Of a stretch of DNA of 64,000 bases, positions 28,101 to 41,839 are shown piece after piece. The position numbers and the translations under genes were made by a program. Position 1 is the first letter of the stretch, and each line of letters begins with the position of its first letter. The stretch covers positions 9,738,515-9,802,514 of the forward strand of contig JABACO010000001.1 of the NCBI GenBank assembly GCA_013339895.1, in the 5' to 3' direction. The notes under the pieces were generated by a model. It was given only the letters and a program-made list of their open reading frames with translations. It was not told the DNA's origin and ran no database searches. The stretch is from Ephydatia muelleri (Eukaryota > Porifera > Demospongiae > Spongillida > Spongillidae).

Positions 28101-30968
28101 ACACACATGAGCTGAAATAGTTAAGGCCCTTGTTCAAACCACTAACCAAGGTTTCCTAAGTGAATTCCTCTGATGCGTACAAGGTACAACTGGCGAGTTT
28201 CACTTTGGCAAGCTTATTAGCGACTAGACCTTACCTATTTTAGCCCAGCGCTAAAAATGCTTGAAAACCATGTGGGGGCTGTTGGATTTCAGTTATGGTG
28301 CAAAATAATGTACAAATGAAAATTATTTAGTGTATGGTTGGCCCAAGGAATATTTAGGGCTTTCTCCTATCCCCTTCCTTCGTCATTGGCAAATACCAAT
28401 GAATAAGTAATATAAAACCTTGTAGACATTTAATTACTCTTTGTCCACTTTGTACATGTGCACCCAAACCAGTTTTTGGGTTACCTCTGCCCTATCTCTT
28501 CTAGCGGTAATGTATGTTGGGAATAGCTGACAACATCCTGGTCTTCAAGCATCCAAATGGTGCCTGTTCCGTTAATCCCACTGTTCCATCTATATAGTTA
28601 CAATCCTTGGATCTTTACACAAGTTAATAGAAGCGAGCCTCACAAGGATATGTGTTACACAAGTGCAATGTTTAGGGCCAAGGCTTCAAATTGTTCCAAC
28701 GTTTCTAGTTTGGGACGGAGCACAGATGGTGGCCCATGGCGAGTATTTGAGAAGCACTGCAAGACTTCTCGTAAACTATACCTTTTGTGCCACATGATGA
28801 AGAATTTGAATGTGGTTATTGGTTTTAGGTGGCAGCATGAATCTTTCAGTAGTAACATGGATTAACCATTGTAGTCTGAGCAGCTATGCATAATGCAATA
28901 AAGAACGCAGAGCAAGGCCTCCTGAGGCACCCTTGGGCCTGTTTCCATGCACAATCCACATAGAGTTACCAAGATGATCAGCACCACGGTGCCTCGATCA
29001 TCACATTAGACTTTGCAATTTGTAAAGAAAGGCACTGTTATCGAAATGATCTTCAGTTTCACACCCTGTTGAGTATGTGTCCTCCTGGATGGCAGGCAAG
29101 GCACATTGGCTGTCCGCTCCTTCCCTCATTCATTGTCCCTCAAAGATCTAAGTTGTCCTCACATTTCAAGTTGTAACTCACTTTAGACACTCACTGGACC
29201 TCAATGCTTTATTGTGTCTTGAATCCCTTAGGCTACCATGCTAGTAAAATGAAGTGATGTTGTGTATTGCAATCATAGGCTGCAGGTGTCACGTTGGTAG
29301 GCATGCTTGAAGGGCACTGGCATGATAGTTTTGTTGAATTTGTGTTATAGTGTTCATATCAACATGTATTATCTGCAACTGGTATATGAGGTTTCTAGCA
29401 AAATAGATATAGTAAAATCATGTGCTTATGTTAAATCTGCTACTCCTTTAACTTGCAACAGGAATTGTGAAAACTATAAGTATAATTTAATATTTCACTA
29501 CAGTTATAATTATAATATAAAAATATCATGTGACTTAACAAATCTTATGTGACTACTCTTCTACTTACTGTTCAAGGTATCAGTTCCATCAGAAAGAGCT
29601 ATTGAACTGGCTAGTAAATTGTTATCTGTGCAACCTGCAAAGCTAGCAGGTCTTGGTGCTCGAGATATTCTTCGATTAGAGGCTGGACTTTGCTTGTATG
29701 GTAGTGACATTACAGAAGAAACAACACCAGTTGAAGCTGGACTGACATGGTGTATCAGTAGGTTTATAGAAATAGAAAATTATTTTTGTCTATAACATTG
29801 AGTGATTACTTTCAGGCAAAAGGCGTGCATCTGAGGGTGGCTTTATAGGTTGTGAAACAATACAGCAGCAATTGAAGGAAAAACCTACTGTGCGCAGGAT
29901 AGGAATCAGATCTGAAGGACCACCTGCACGGCGTAAGTCTTGCCCACAAAGTATGAGTGCATGTCTGATCTGTTTGCTAATAGCTGAAGTTTTGTTTGGT
30001 GTTTATTAAGGCCTATTCAATATATGTGCATGCACATTTCACATCATCATTTGTTTCCTGTAAGACAACATGCATGTACAGTGTACTTGCTGCACACAGT
30101 ATGTATATGTATTTTGATTATATTGGAATAGAATTCATGCACATTTGTTTGAAGGGACAGTATTGTGCACATACATGTGTAACAATGCAAACATAATGTA
30201 TGTATCTTTTTCTGTCTTTGATTTTCAAGATGGTGCTGAAGTATTGTCGTCTAATGGCAATGTTATTGGTAAGTCTTTTGCATGGACATTTGCTCTACAA
30301 TTTTTGCTATCTATGTGCTCAAAATTGTAATGAAGCCTATTGATATATAATGTGCTTGTACAAAAAAAACCACCAAGTGTCTTCCATTCAGCCCTTATTG
30401 CATCTACGGTGGTTCAACCAATCTATTGATGATTGATTATTAAGTCATTACTTCAAATGCATGGCAAAGTGAAAATTATTATATGAAGTCACAAAACTAA
30501 TACTATCTTTAGTACACTGAAAGTTAATATTATAGGCAGTACTTGTGACATGAAAACGAGGACTATTTAGCACAAGACCAAATTATTGCATCTGAATTCT
30601 GCCATTCTTTTGAACATGCCCATCAACACAAGAATTGAAAAGAATATTGCTGTGAAGGTTGATATCATTACTGTAGATGTTTTGTACAATTTGGATTACA
30701 TACATTTGTTTATAAAGAGGTGTTGCACTGTTGCATTATTTCTGATACCAATTTAACAACGTTTCTGAACGCTTATATACTAATAGGTGTGGTTACTTCT
30801 GGTGGTCCAAGCCCAATTTTGGGATACAACATTGCAATGGCATACTTACCTATTGAAGCATCAAAGGTTGGAACCATTCTGCAATTGAGGGTTCGCAGGA
30901 ATGTTTTACAAGCAGAAGTTGTCAAGATGCCTTTTGTTCCAACGAAGTATTACAAACCTGCCAAATAG
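25173..30968 (+). CDS. AMT: Aminomethyltransferase, glycine cleavage system T-protein, mitochondrial
   Basis: Transfers the methylene carbon from lipoyl-bound aminomethyl on H-protein to tetrahydrofolate, releasing ammonia, in the mitochondrial matrix. Ten exons join in frame: 25173-25241, 25304-25480, 25543-25618, 26828-26958, 27061-27133, 27184-27329, 29577-29757, 29816-29932, 30230-30268 and 30787-30968. The product is 396 residues, close to the usual 400 or so. Exon 1 ([20 protein letters not shown]) is Arg/Lys-rich without acidic residues, as in a mitochondrial presequence. The T-protein fold follows: [38 protein letters not shown] (117-124, holding the catalytic-Asp region), [17 protein letters not shown] (215-224), [26 protein letters not shown] and [10 protein letters not shown]. 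Other loci of the system are not in the window. A possible poly(A) signal AATAAA lies at 31441. Confidence 0.95.
25619..26827. other. AMT intron 3
   Basis: A 1.2-kb intron without a gene. Between about 25830 and 26130, related phrases around AAATGGTCTG and GCCTGAAAT recur imperfectly, suggesting a decayed repeat of unknown kind. Confidence 0.4.
27961..28301. mobile_element. MITE-like element with 61-bp tandem repeats in AMT intron 6
   Basis: The ends carry the inverted pair TGAAATCCAACAGC (27965-27978) and GCTGTTGGATTTCA (28278-28291). The outer bases GCAC and GGTGC agree imperfectly. Inside lie three nearly identical 61-bp units. Confidence 0.65.
27972..28154. repeat. Three tandem copies of a 61-bp unit
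   Basis: Unit starts at 27972, 28033 and 28094 share CAACAGCACACACA, GAGCTGAAATAGTTAAGGCC and CTTGTTCAAACCACTAAC. Copies differ at only a few bases. Confidence 0.9.
28302..29576. other. AMT intron 6, 3' portion
   Basis: No recognisable gene. The stretch 28370-29250 is less AT-rich than its surroundings, and short ORFs occur on both strands (for example 28557-28865) without a recognisable domain. It may be an eroded mobile element, but I cannot name one. Confidence 0.35.
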
Positions 30969-32257
30969 CTTAAAACAACAATGGAGCAAATCTACTATTA
31001 GTTTGAGATATGGTGTATTAGTTATGTTGTCTGGTGTTTTGTGAATTTCGATTGGTGTACATGTATTTTCATTATAGAAATTAATGAGGCTATGGCCTAT
31101 CCTCATATTCCGATGATATCCGCCCCTCCGTAGGCCATATTGTAGCATCAGACTGACATACATAGCTACGAGGCTATATCCGCCCCGACCTCATATATTG
31201 TATGTAATGCATTAAGGCTATTACAAAACAGGAATATGTCATATACATACACTTACAAGGCGGTAACAACTGCATATAATCGTATTGGCCTAACCAATGC
31301 TTACATTACAAACTCAGCTGATCTGAGAATTACATGCGTGCTAAATTATCATGTCTTAATAAGTCAAGTCCACAAATAATTTGAGTGCACAAAAGCATAT
31401 TGGATCAAACAATTCTAATTGCATTTTCAGATGAGCAGAAAATAAATATGTATAAGCGAAAATACGCAACGATTAAAACTTTGTAAGTTTTTAACAATCG
31501 GTCAAAGGTTCTATTGCATTGTGGGCTATTCATGTATATTAGATCAATTGTAGCATTCTCTTCATTTTATTTTTGATAACTACATTTACAAATGCATACA
31601 CATCAAAGTATTAATGAATGATGTAAGAAGGCTCATGGAAAGTCCTTGCATTACATTAGAGTGAACTAGTGCAAGTTCTATTTGCCATAAGGGTTTGAAA
31701 GGTCAAAGATGTAGTGCAGCTGGATGAATGGATAGACTGGACTCCAGTGCACTCAGAGAAGCACTCTTGAAACACAAAACTCACAACATGAGCTGTGCGG
31801 GTGATGTGAGTCGATTTGTAGAAGTAGAAGCAAAAGGACTTCAACTTTCTATTCCAGCCAAGTCTGATAATCCCAATTAATATGGCTGGTCATCGTGCAA
31901 TGCACCCACCTAGTGTTATAGTGGGTTTGACACAGTTGTACAATTTACAAATAGGCTTGTTTGCATGCAACTTTTTAGTGGGGAAATCCTATCAAACCCC
32001 TATGTAAAATTGCTGTATGTTGATTTCTTGGGTGTTGCAAAACCAATCCTACATCACTTTCTTGATAGAGACGTTTGTGAATTAGTTTGAACTATTTGTA
32101 AATCATATAATGTACTGTGCTAATGCATTACTATGATCATCTTGTGATCATAAGCCATATTCATGGTGTAGCTTACACACGAACGAGGCAATCTCATTCG
32201 CTATTTCGCTTCAGGGTTTTTCTATGGTGAGAGCCAACGCCAAAGGCTACGGCCAGC
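30969..32257. other. AMT 3' flank up to the satellite
   Basis: AT-rich with no gene seen. An AATAAA at 31441-31446 may end the AMT transcript. TCCGCCCC recurs at about 31120 and 31179. This is the transition between the gene-bearing region and the satellite. Confidence 0.5.
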
Positions 32258-32407
32258 TGTGTGTGTGTGTCTGTGTGTGTGTATGTGTGTGTGTCTGTGT
32301 GTATGTGTGTGTGTATCTGTGTATGTGTGTGTGTGTCTGTGTGTGTGTGTGCATTTGTGTGCATGTGTGTGTGCATGTGTGTGTGTATGTGTGTGTGTCT
32401 GTGTGCA
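32258..32407. repeat. Impure (GT)n microsatellite at the left edge of the satellite
   Basis: About 150 bp of GT dinucleotides broken by CT, AT and CATTT interruptions (GTGTCTGTGT, GTGTATGTGT, GTGCATTTGTGT). It passes straight into the first satellite unit at about 32405. Confidence 0.95.
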
Positions 32408-34554
32408 TTTAATTCCAATGCATTGCACAACTGCTTAACATAAGCAATTTAGCATTGCACAACTATGCTTATCATAAGCCATTTAATTCCAATGCATTGC
32501 ACAATTATGCTTATCATAAGTAAAGCAATCCCAATGCATTGCACAACTATGCTCAAAATAAGCAACGCAATCCTATTGCAATGCAGAACTATTCTTATCA
32601 TTAGCAATTCAATTCCAATGCATGGCACAACTATGCTTATCATAAGCAATTTAATTCCAATGCATTGCACAACTATGCTTATCATAAGCAATGCAATGCA
32701 CAACAATGCTAATCACAAGCAATTTAATTCCAATCCATTGCACAACTATGCTTATCATAAGCCATTTAATTCCAATGCATTGCACAATATCCTTATCATC
32801 AGCAATTCAATTCCAATGCATTGCACAACATTTCTTATCACAAGCAATATAATTCCAATGCATGGCAAAACTATACTTATCATAAGCCATTTAATTCCAA
32901 TGCATTGCACAACTATGCTTATCATAAGCAATTTAATTCCAATGCATTGCACAACTACTCTTATCATAAGCCATTTAATTCCAATGCATTGCACAACTAT
33001 TCTTATCATAAGCCATTTAATTCCAATGCATTGCACAACTATTCTTATCATAAGCCATTTAATTCCAATGCATTGCACAACTACTCTTATCATAAGCCAT
33101 TTAATTCCAATGCATTGCACAACTATTCTTATCATAAGCCATTTAATTCCAATGCATTGCACAACTATTCTTATCATAAGCCATTTAATTCCAATGCAAT
33201 GCACAACTATGCTTATCATAAGCCATTTAATTCCAATGCATTGCACAATTATGCTTATCATAAGCCATTTAATTCCAATGCATTGCACAACTATGCTTAT
33301 CATATGCCATTTAATTCCAATGCATTGCACAATTATGCTTAAAATAAGTAAAGCAATCCCAATGCATTGCACAACTATGCTTAAAATAAGCAATGCAATC
33401 CTATTGCAATGCAGAACTATTCTTATAATTAGCAATTCAATTCCAATGCATGGTACAACTATGCTTATCATAAGCAATGCAATGCACAACTATGCTTATC
33501 ATAAGCAAATCAATACCAATGCATTGCACAACTATGCTTATCATAAGCAATTTAATTCCAATGCATTGCACAACTATGCTTATCATAAGCAATTTAAATC
33601 CAATGCATTGCACAACTATGCTTATCATAAGCAATGCAATGCACAACTATGCTAATCACAAGCAATTTAATTCCAATCCATTGCACAACTATGCTTATCA
33701 TAAGCCATTTAATTCCAATGCATTGCACAATATCCTTATCATCAGCAATTCAATTCCAATGCATGGCACAACTATGCTTATCATAAGCAATGCATTGCAC
33801 AACAATGCTTATCACAAGCCATTTAATTTCAATGCATTGCACAACTATGCTTATCATAAGCAATTTAATTCCAATGCATTGCACAACTACTCTTATCATA
33901 AGCCATTTAATTCCAATGCATTGCACAACTATTCTTATCATAAGCCATTTAATTCCAATGCATTGCACAACTATTCTTATCATAAGCCATTTAATTCCAA
34001 TGCAATGCACAACTATGCTTATCATAAGCCATTTAATTCCAATGCATTGCACAACTATGCTTATCATAAGCCATTTAATTCCAATGCATTGCACAATTAT
34101 GCTTATCATAAGTAAAGCAATCCCAATGTATTGCACAACTATGCTTAAAATAAGCAACGCAATCCTATTGCAATGCAGAACTATTCTTATAATTAGCAAT
34201 TCAATTCCAATGCATTGCACAACTATGCTTATCATAAGGAATGCAATGCACAACTATGCTTATCATAAGCCATTTAATTCCAATGCATTGTACAATTATG
34301 CTTATCATAAGCCATTTAATTCCAATGCATTGCACAACTATGCTTATCATAAGCCGTTTAATTCCAATGCATTGCACAATTATGCTTATCATAAGTAAAG
34401 CAATCCCAATGCATTGCACAACTATGCTTATCATAAGCAATGCAATGCACAACAATGCTAATCACAAGCAATTTAATTCCAATCCATTGCACAACTATGC
34501 TTATCATCAGCAATTCAATTCCAATGCATTGCACAACATTGCTTATCATAAGCA

Positions 34555-35425
34555 AGCAATCCCAATGCATTGCACAACTATGCTTAAAATAAGCAACGCA
34601 ATCCTATTGCATTGCAGAACTATTCTTATCATTAGAAATTCAATTCCAATGCATGGCACAACTATGCTTATCATAAGCAATGCATTGCACAACAATGCTT
34701 ATCACAAGCCATTTAATTTCAATGCATTGCACAACTATGCTTATCATAAGCCATTTAATTCCAATGCATTGCACAATTATGCTTATCATAAGTAAAGCAA
34801 TCCCAATGCATTGCACAACTATGCTTAAAATAAGCAACGCAATCCTATTGCAATGCAGAACTATTCTTATAATTAGCAATTCAATTCCAATGCATTGCAC
34901 AATTATGCTTATCATAAGTAATTTAATTCCATTGCATTGTACAACTATGCTTATCATAAGCAATTTAATTCCAATGCATTGCACAACTATACTTATCATA
35001 AGCAATTTAATTCCAATGCATTGCACTACTACGCTTATCATTAGCAGTTTCATTCAAATGCATTGCACAAGTATGCGTATCATAAGCAAAGCAATGACAA
35101 TGAATTGTACAACTATGCTTAAAATAAGCAACGGAATCCTAATGCATTGCAGAACTATTCTTATCATTAGCAATTCAATTCCAATGCACAGCACAACTAT
35201 GCTTATCATAAGCAATTTAATTCCAATGCATTGCACTACTATACTTATCATAAGCCATTTAATTCCAATGCATTGCACAACTATGCATATCATAAGCCAT
35301 TTAATTCCAATGCATTGCACTACTATGCTTATCATAAGCCATTTAATTCCAATGCATTGCACAACTATGCTTATCATAAGCCATTTAATTTCAATGCATT
35401 GCACAACTATGGTTATCATAAGCAA
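34555..35425. repeat. Satellite higher-order block A, copy 1
   Basis: Matches 36,678-37,560 closely, including rare variants (AACGGAATCCTAATGCATTG, AGCAGTTTCATTCAAATGC). The offset is 2,123 bp at its left part and 2,249 bp further right. The 126-bp difference is three 42-bp units. Confidence 0.8.
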
Positions 35426-36677
35426 TTAAATTCCATTGCATTGTACAACTATGCTTATCATAAGCCATTCAATTCTAATGCATTGCACAACTATGCTTAT
35501 CATAAGCCATTTAATTTCAATGCATTGCACAACTATGCTTATCATAAGCAATTTAATTTCAATGCATTGCACAACTATGCTAATCATAAGCAAATCAATA
35601 CCATTGCACAACTATGCTTATAATAAGCAACGCAATCCTAATGATTTTGAGAACTATCATTATTATTACCAATTCAATTCCAATGCATTGCACAACTATG
35701 CTTATCATAAGCAAAACAATACCAATGCATTGCAGAACTATGCTTATCATTAGCAATTCAAATCCAATGCTTTGCACAACTATGCTTATCGTAAGCAATT
35801 TAATTCCAATGCATTGCACAACTATGTGTTTCATAAGCAATGCAATGCACACCTATGCTTATCATAAGCAATGCAATGCACAACTATGCTTAACATATGC
35901 AATTCAATTCCAATGCATTGCACAACTATGCTTATCATTAGCGGTTTAATTCCAATGCATTGCACTACTATGCTCATCATTAGCAATTCAATTCAAATGC
36001 ATTGCACACTTATCCGTATCATAAGCAAAGCAATCCCAATGCAATGTACAAGTATGCCTATCTTAAGCACATTAGTTCCAATGCATTGAACAACTATGCT
36101 TATCATAAGCAATTTAATTTCAATGCATTGCACAACGTTGCTTATCATAAGCCATTTAATTCCAATGCATTGTACAATTATGCTTATCATAAGCCATTTA
36201 ATTCCAATGCATTGCACAACTATGCTTATCATAAGCCGTTTAATTCCAATGCATTGCACAATTATGCTTATCATAAGTAAAGCAATCCCAATGCATTGCA
36301 CAACTATGCTTAAAATAAGCAATGCAATCCTATTGCAATGCAGAACTATTCTTATCATTAGCAATTCAATTCCAATGCATGGTACAACTATGCTTATCAT
36401 AAGCAATGCAATGCACAACTATGCTTATCATAAGCAATTTAATTCCAATGCATTGCACAACTATGCTTATCATAAGCGATTTAAATCCAATGCATTGCAC
36501 AACTATGCTTATCATAAGCAATGCAATGCACAACAATGCTAATCACAAGCAATTTAATTCCAATCCATTGCACAACTATGCTTATCATAAGCCATTTAAT
36601 TCCAATGCATTGCACAATTATGCTTATCATAAGCAATTTAATTCCAATGCATTGCACAATTATGCTAATCATAAGCA

Positions 36678-37560
36678 AGCAATCCCAATGCATTGCACAA
36701 CTATGCTTAAAATAAGCAACGCAATCCTATTGCATTGCAGAACTATTCTTATCATTAGCAATTCAATTCCAATGCATGGCACAACTATGCTTATCATAAG
36801 CAATGCATTGCACAACAATGCTTATCACAAGCCATTTAATTTCAATGCATTGCACAACTATGCTTATCATAAGCAATTTAATTCCAATGCATTGCACAAC
36901 TACTCTTATCATAAGCCATTTAATTCCAATGCATTGCACAACTATTCTTAACATAAGCCATTTAATTCCAATGCATTGCACAACTATGCTTATCATAAGC
37001 CATTTAATTCCAATGCATTGCACAATTATGCTTATCATAAGTAAAGCAATCCCAATGCATTGCACAACTATGCTTAAAATAAGCAACGCAATCCTATTGC
37101 AATGCAGAACTATTCTTATAATTAGCAATTCAATTCCAATGCATTGCACAATTATGCTTATCATAAGTAATTTAATTCCATTGCATTGTACAACTATGCT
37201 TATCATAAGCAATTTAATTCCAATGCATTGCACAACTATACTTATCATAAGCAATTTAATTCCAATGCATTGCACTACTACGCTTATCATTAGCAGTTTC
37301 ATTCAAATGCATTGCACAAGTATGCGTATCATAAGCAAAGCAATGACAATGAATTGTACAACTATGCTTAAAATAAGCAACGGAATCCTAATGCATTGCA
37401 GAACTATTCTTATCATTAGCAATTCAATTCCAATGCACAGCACAACTATGCTTATCATAAGCAATTTAATTCCAATGCATTGCACTACTATACTTATCAT
37501 AAGCCATTTAATTCCAATGCATTGCACAACTATGCATATCATAAGCCATTTAATTTCAAT
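36678..37560. repeat. Satellite higher-order block A, copy 2
   Basis: Second copy of block A. It contains three extra 42-bp units near 36,865-36,990 relative to copy 1. Confidence 0.8.
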
Positions 37561-40500
37561 GCATTGCACAACTATGCATATCATAAGCCATTTAATTTCA
37601 ATGCATTGCACAACTATGCTAATCATAAGCCATTTCATTCCATTGCATTGTACAACTATGCTTATCATAAGCCATTCAATTCTATTGCATTGCACAACTA
37701 TGCTTAAAATAAGCAACGGAATCCTAATGCATTGCAGAACTATTCTTATCATTAGCAATTCAATTCCAATGCATTGCACAACTATGCTTATCATAAGCCA
37801 TTTAATTCCAATGCATTGCACTACTATGCTTATCATAAGCCATTTAATTCCAATGCATTGCACAACTATGCTTATCATAAGCCATTTAATTTCAATGCAT
37901 TGCACAACTATGCTTATCATAAGCAATTAAATTCCATTGCATTGTACAACTATGCTTATCATAAGCCATTCAATTCTAATGCATTGCACAACTATGCTTA
38001 TCGTAAACAATTTAATTCCAACGAATTGCACAACTATGCTTATCATAAGCAATTTAATTCCAATGCATTGCACAACTATGCTTATCATAAGCAATGCAAT
38101 GCACACCTATGCTTATCATAAGCAATGCAATGCACAACTCTGCTTAACATAAGCAATTTCATTCCAATACATTGCACAACTATGCTTATTATAAGCAATT
38201 TAATTCCAATGCATTGCACAACTATGCTTATCATAAGCAAAGCAATGCACAACAATGCTTATCATAAGCAATTTAATACCAATGCATTATACAACTATGC
38301 TTATCATAAGCAATTTTAATCCAATGCATTGCACTAATATGCTTATCATTAGTAGTTAAATTCAAATGCATTGCACACTTATGCGTATCATAAGTGAAGC
38401 AATCCCAATGCATTGTACAACTATGCTTATCATAAGCAATTTAGTTCCAATGCATTGCACAACTATGCTTATCATAAGCAATGTAATTTCAATGCATTGC
38501 TCAACTATGCTTATCATAAGCAATTTAATTCAATGCATTACACAACTATGCTTAACATAAGCACTTCAATTCCAATGCATTGCACAACTATGATTATGAT
38601 AAGCATTTTAATTCCAATGCATTTCACAACGATGCTTATCATAAGCAATTTAATTCCAATGCATTGCACAACTTTGCTTATCATAAGCAATGCAATGCCC
38701 AATTATGCTTATAACAAGCAATGTAATTCCAATGCATTGCACAACTATGCGTATCGTAAACAATGCAATGCACAACTATGCTTATCACAAGCAATTTAAT
38801 TCCAATGCATTGCACAACAATGCTTATCATAAGCAATTTAATTTCAATGCATTGCACAACTATGCTAATCATAAGCAAATCAATACCATTGCACAACTAT
38901 GCTTATAATAAGCAACGCAATCCTAATTATTTTGAGAACTATTATTATTATTAGCAATACTATTCCAATGAATTGCACAACTATGCTTATCATAAGCAAA
39001 ACAATACCAATACATTGCAGAACTATGCTTATCATTAGCAATTCAAATCCAATGCTTTACACAACTATGCTTATCGTAAGCAATTTAATTCCAATGCATT
39101 GCACAACTATGCTTTTCATAAGCAATGCAATGCACACCTATGCTTATCATAAGCAATGCAATGCACAACTATGCTTATCATAAGCAATAATTCCAATGCA
39201 TTGCACTACTATGCTTATCATTAGCGGTTTAATTTCAATGCATTGCACTACTATGCTTATCATTAGCAATTTAATTCAAATGCATTGCACACTTATCCGT
39301 ATTAATAGCAAAGCAATCCCAATGCAATGAACAACTATGATTATCTTAAGCAATTTAATTCCAATGCATTGCACAACGTTGCATATCATAAGCAAATTAA
39401 ATCCAATGCATTACAATACTAAGCTTATCATTATGAATGTATTTCAAATGCACTGCACAACTATGCTTATCATAAGCAATTTAATTCCAATGCATTGCAC
39501 AACTATGCTTATCATAAACAATGCAATGCACAACTATGCTTATCACAAGCAATTTAAATCGAATGCCTTGCACAACTATGCTTATCATAAGCAAAGCAAT
39601 CACAGTGCATTGCACAACTATGGTTAACATAAGCAACGCAATCCAAATGCAATGCACAACCATGCTTATCATAAGCAATTTAATTCCAATGCATTGCACA
39701 ACGTTGCTTATCATAAGCAATTTTATTTCAATGCATAACAATATTAAGCATTTCATTAGCGGTGTAATTTAAATGCACTGCACAACTATGCTTATCATAA
39801 ACAATTCAATTCCAATGCATTGCACAACTATGCTTATCATAAGCAATGCAATGCACAACTATGCTTATCACAAGCAATTTAATTCCAATGCATTACAAGA
39901 CTAAACTTATCATTAGCAGTGTAATTCAAATGCATTGCACAACTATGCTTATCATAAGCAATTTAATTCCAATTATTAGAACAACTATGCTTATCATGAA
40001 TAATGCATTGCACAACTATGCTTATCACAAGCGATTTAATTCCAGTGCATTACAAGACTAAGCTTATCAATAGCAGTGTAATTCAAATGCATTGCACAAC
40101 TATGCTTATCATAAGCAATTTAATTCCAATGCATTGCACAACTATGCTTATCATAAGCAATGCAATGCACAACTATGCTTATCATAAGCAATGCAATGCA
40201 CAACTATGCTTATCATAAGCAAAGCTATCAAAGTGCATTGCACATCTATGGTTAACATAAGCAACGAAATCCATATGCATTGCACAACTATGCTTATCAT
40301 AAGCATTTTAATTCCAATGCATTGCACAACTATGCTTATCATAAGCATTTTAATTCCAATGCAATGCACAACTTAGCTTATCATCAGCAATTTAGTTCCA
40401 ATGCATTGCACAACTGTGCTTATCATAAGCAATTTAATTCCAATGCATAGCACAACTATTCTTATCATAAGCAATACAATGCACACCTATGCTTATTTTA

Positions 40501-41839
40501 AGCAATGCAATGCACAAGTATGCTTATCATAAGCAATTTAATTCCATTGCATTGCACAACGATGCTAATCGTAAGCAATGCAATGCACAACTATGCTTAT
40601 CATAAGCATTGCAATGCACAACTATGCTTATCATAAGCAATTTAATTCCAATGCAATGCACAACTATGCTTATCATCAGCAATTTAATTCCAATGCATTG
40701 CACAACTATGCTTATCATAAGCAATGCAATGAACAACTATGCTTATCACAAGCATTGTAATTCCAATGCATTCCACAACTATGCTTATCATAAGCAACTT
40801 AATTCCATTGCATTGCACTACTATGCTTATCATTAGCAATGCAATGCACAACTATGCTTATCACAAGCAATTTAATTCCAATGCATACAAGACTAAGCTT
40901 ATCATTAGCAGTGTAATTCAATTGCGTTGCACAACTATGCTTATCATAAGGAATTTTATTCCAATGCATTGCACAACTATGCTTATCATAAGCAATGCAA
41001 TGAACAACTATGCTTATCACAAGCATTGTAATTCCAATGCATTCCACAACATGCTTATCATAAGCAACTTAATTCCAATGCATTGCACAACTATGCTTAT
41101 CATAAGCATTTTAATTCCAATGCAATGCACAACTTTGCTTATCATCAGCAATTTAGTTCCAATGCATTGCACAACTATGCTTATCACAAGCAATTTAATT
41201 CCAATGCATTGCACAACTATGCTTATCATAAGCAATGCAATGCACAACCATGCTTATCGTATCCAATGCATTGCACAACTATGCTTATCATGAGCAATTT
41301 AATTCCAATGCATTGCACAACTATGCTTATCATAAGCAATTTAATTCCAATGCATTGCACAACGATGCTAATCGTAAGCAATGCTATGCACAACAATGCT
41401 TATCATAAGCAATGCAATGCACAACTATGGTTATCACAAGCATTGTATTTCCAATGCATTGCACAACTATGCTTATCATAAGCAACTTAATTCCAATGCA
41501 TTGCACAACGATGCTCATCATAAGCAATGCAATGCACAACTATGCTTATCAGTAGCAAAGCTATCAAAGTGCATTGCACAACTATGGTTAACATAAGCAA
41601 CGCAATCAAAATGCAATGCACAACTATGCTTATCATAAGCAATTTAATTCCAATGCCATTAATGCACAACTATGCTTATCATAAGCAATTTAATTCCAAT
41701 GCATTGCACAACTATGCTTATCATAAGCAATGCAATGAACAACTATGCTTTTCACAAGCATTGTAATTCCAATGCATTCCACAACTATGCTTATCATAAG
41801 CAACTTAATTCCATTGCATTGCACTACTATGCTTATCAT

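Noticed and set aside
28557..28865. 102-codon ORF in AMT intron 6
   Set aside because: No recognisable domain or splice signals, and a comparable ORF overlaps on the other strand.
32194..32443. Cys/Val- or His/Thr-repeat ORFs over the GT tract
   Set aside because: Translation of a dinucleotide repeat; not coding.
32465..33655. 396-codon ORF with 14-residue repeats, and dozens of similar ORFs on both strands up to 64,000
   Set aside because: They arise because the satellite period is a multiple of three. Overlapping open frames exist on both strands, there are no flanking splice or start signals, and frames break wherever a 31-bp unit occurs.
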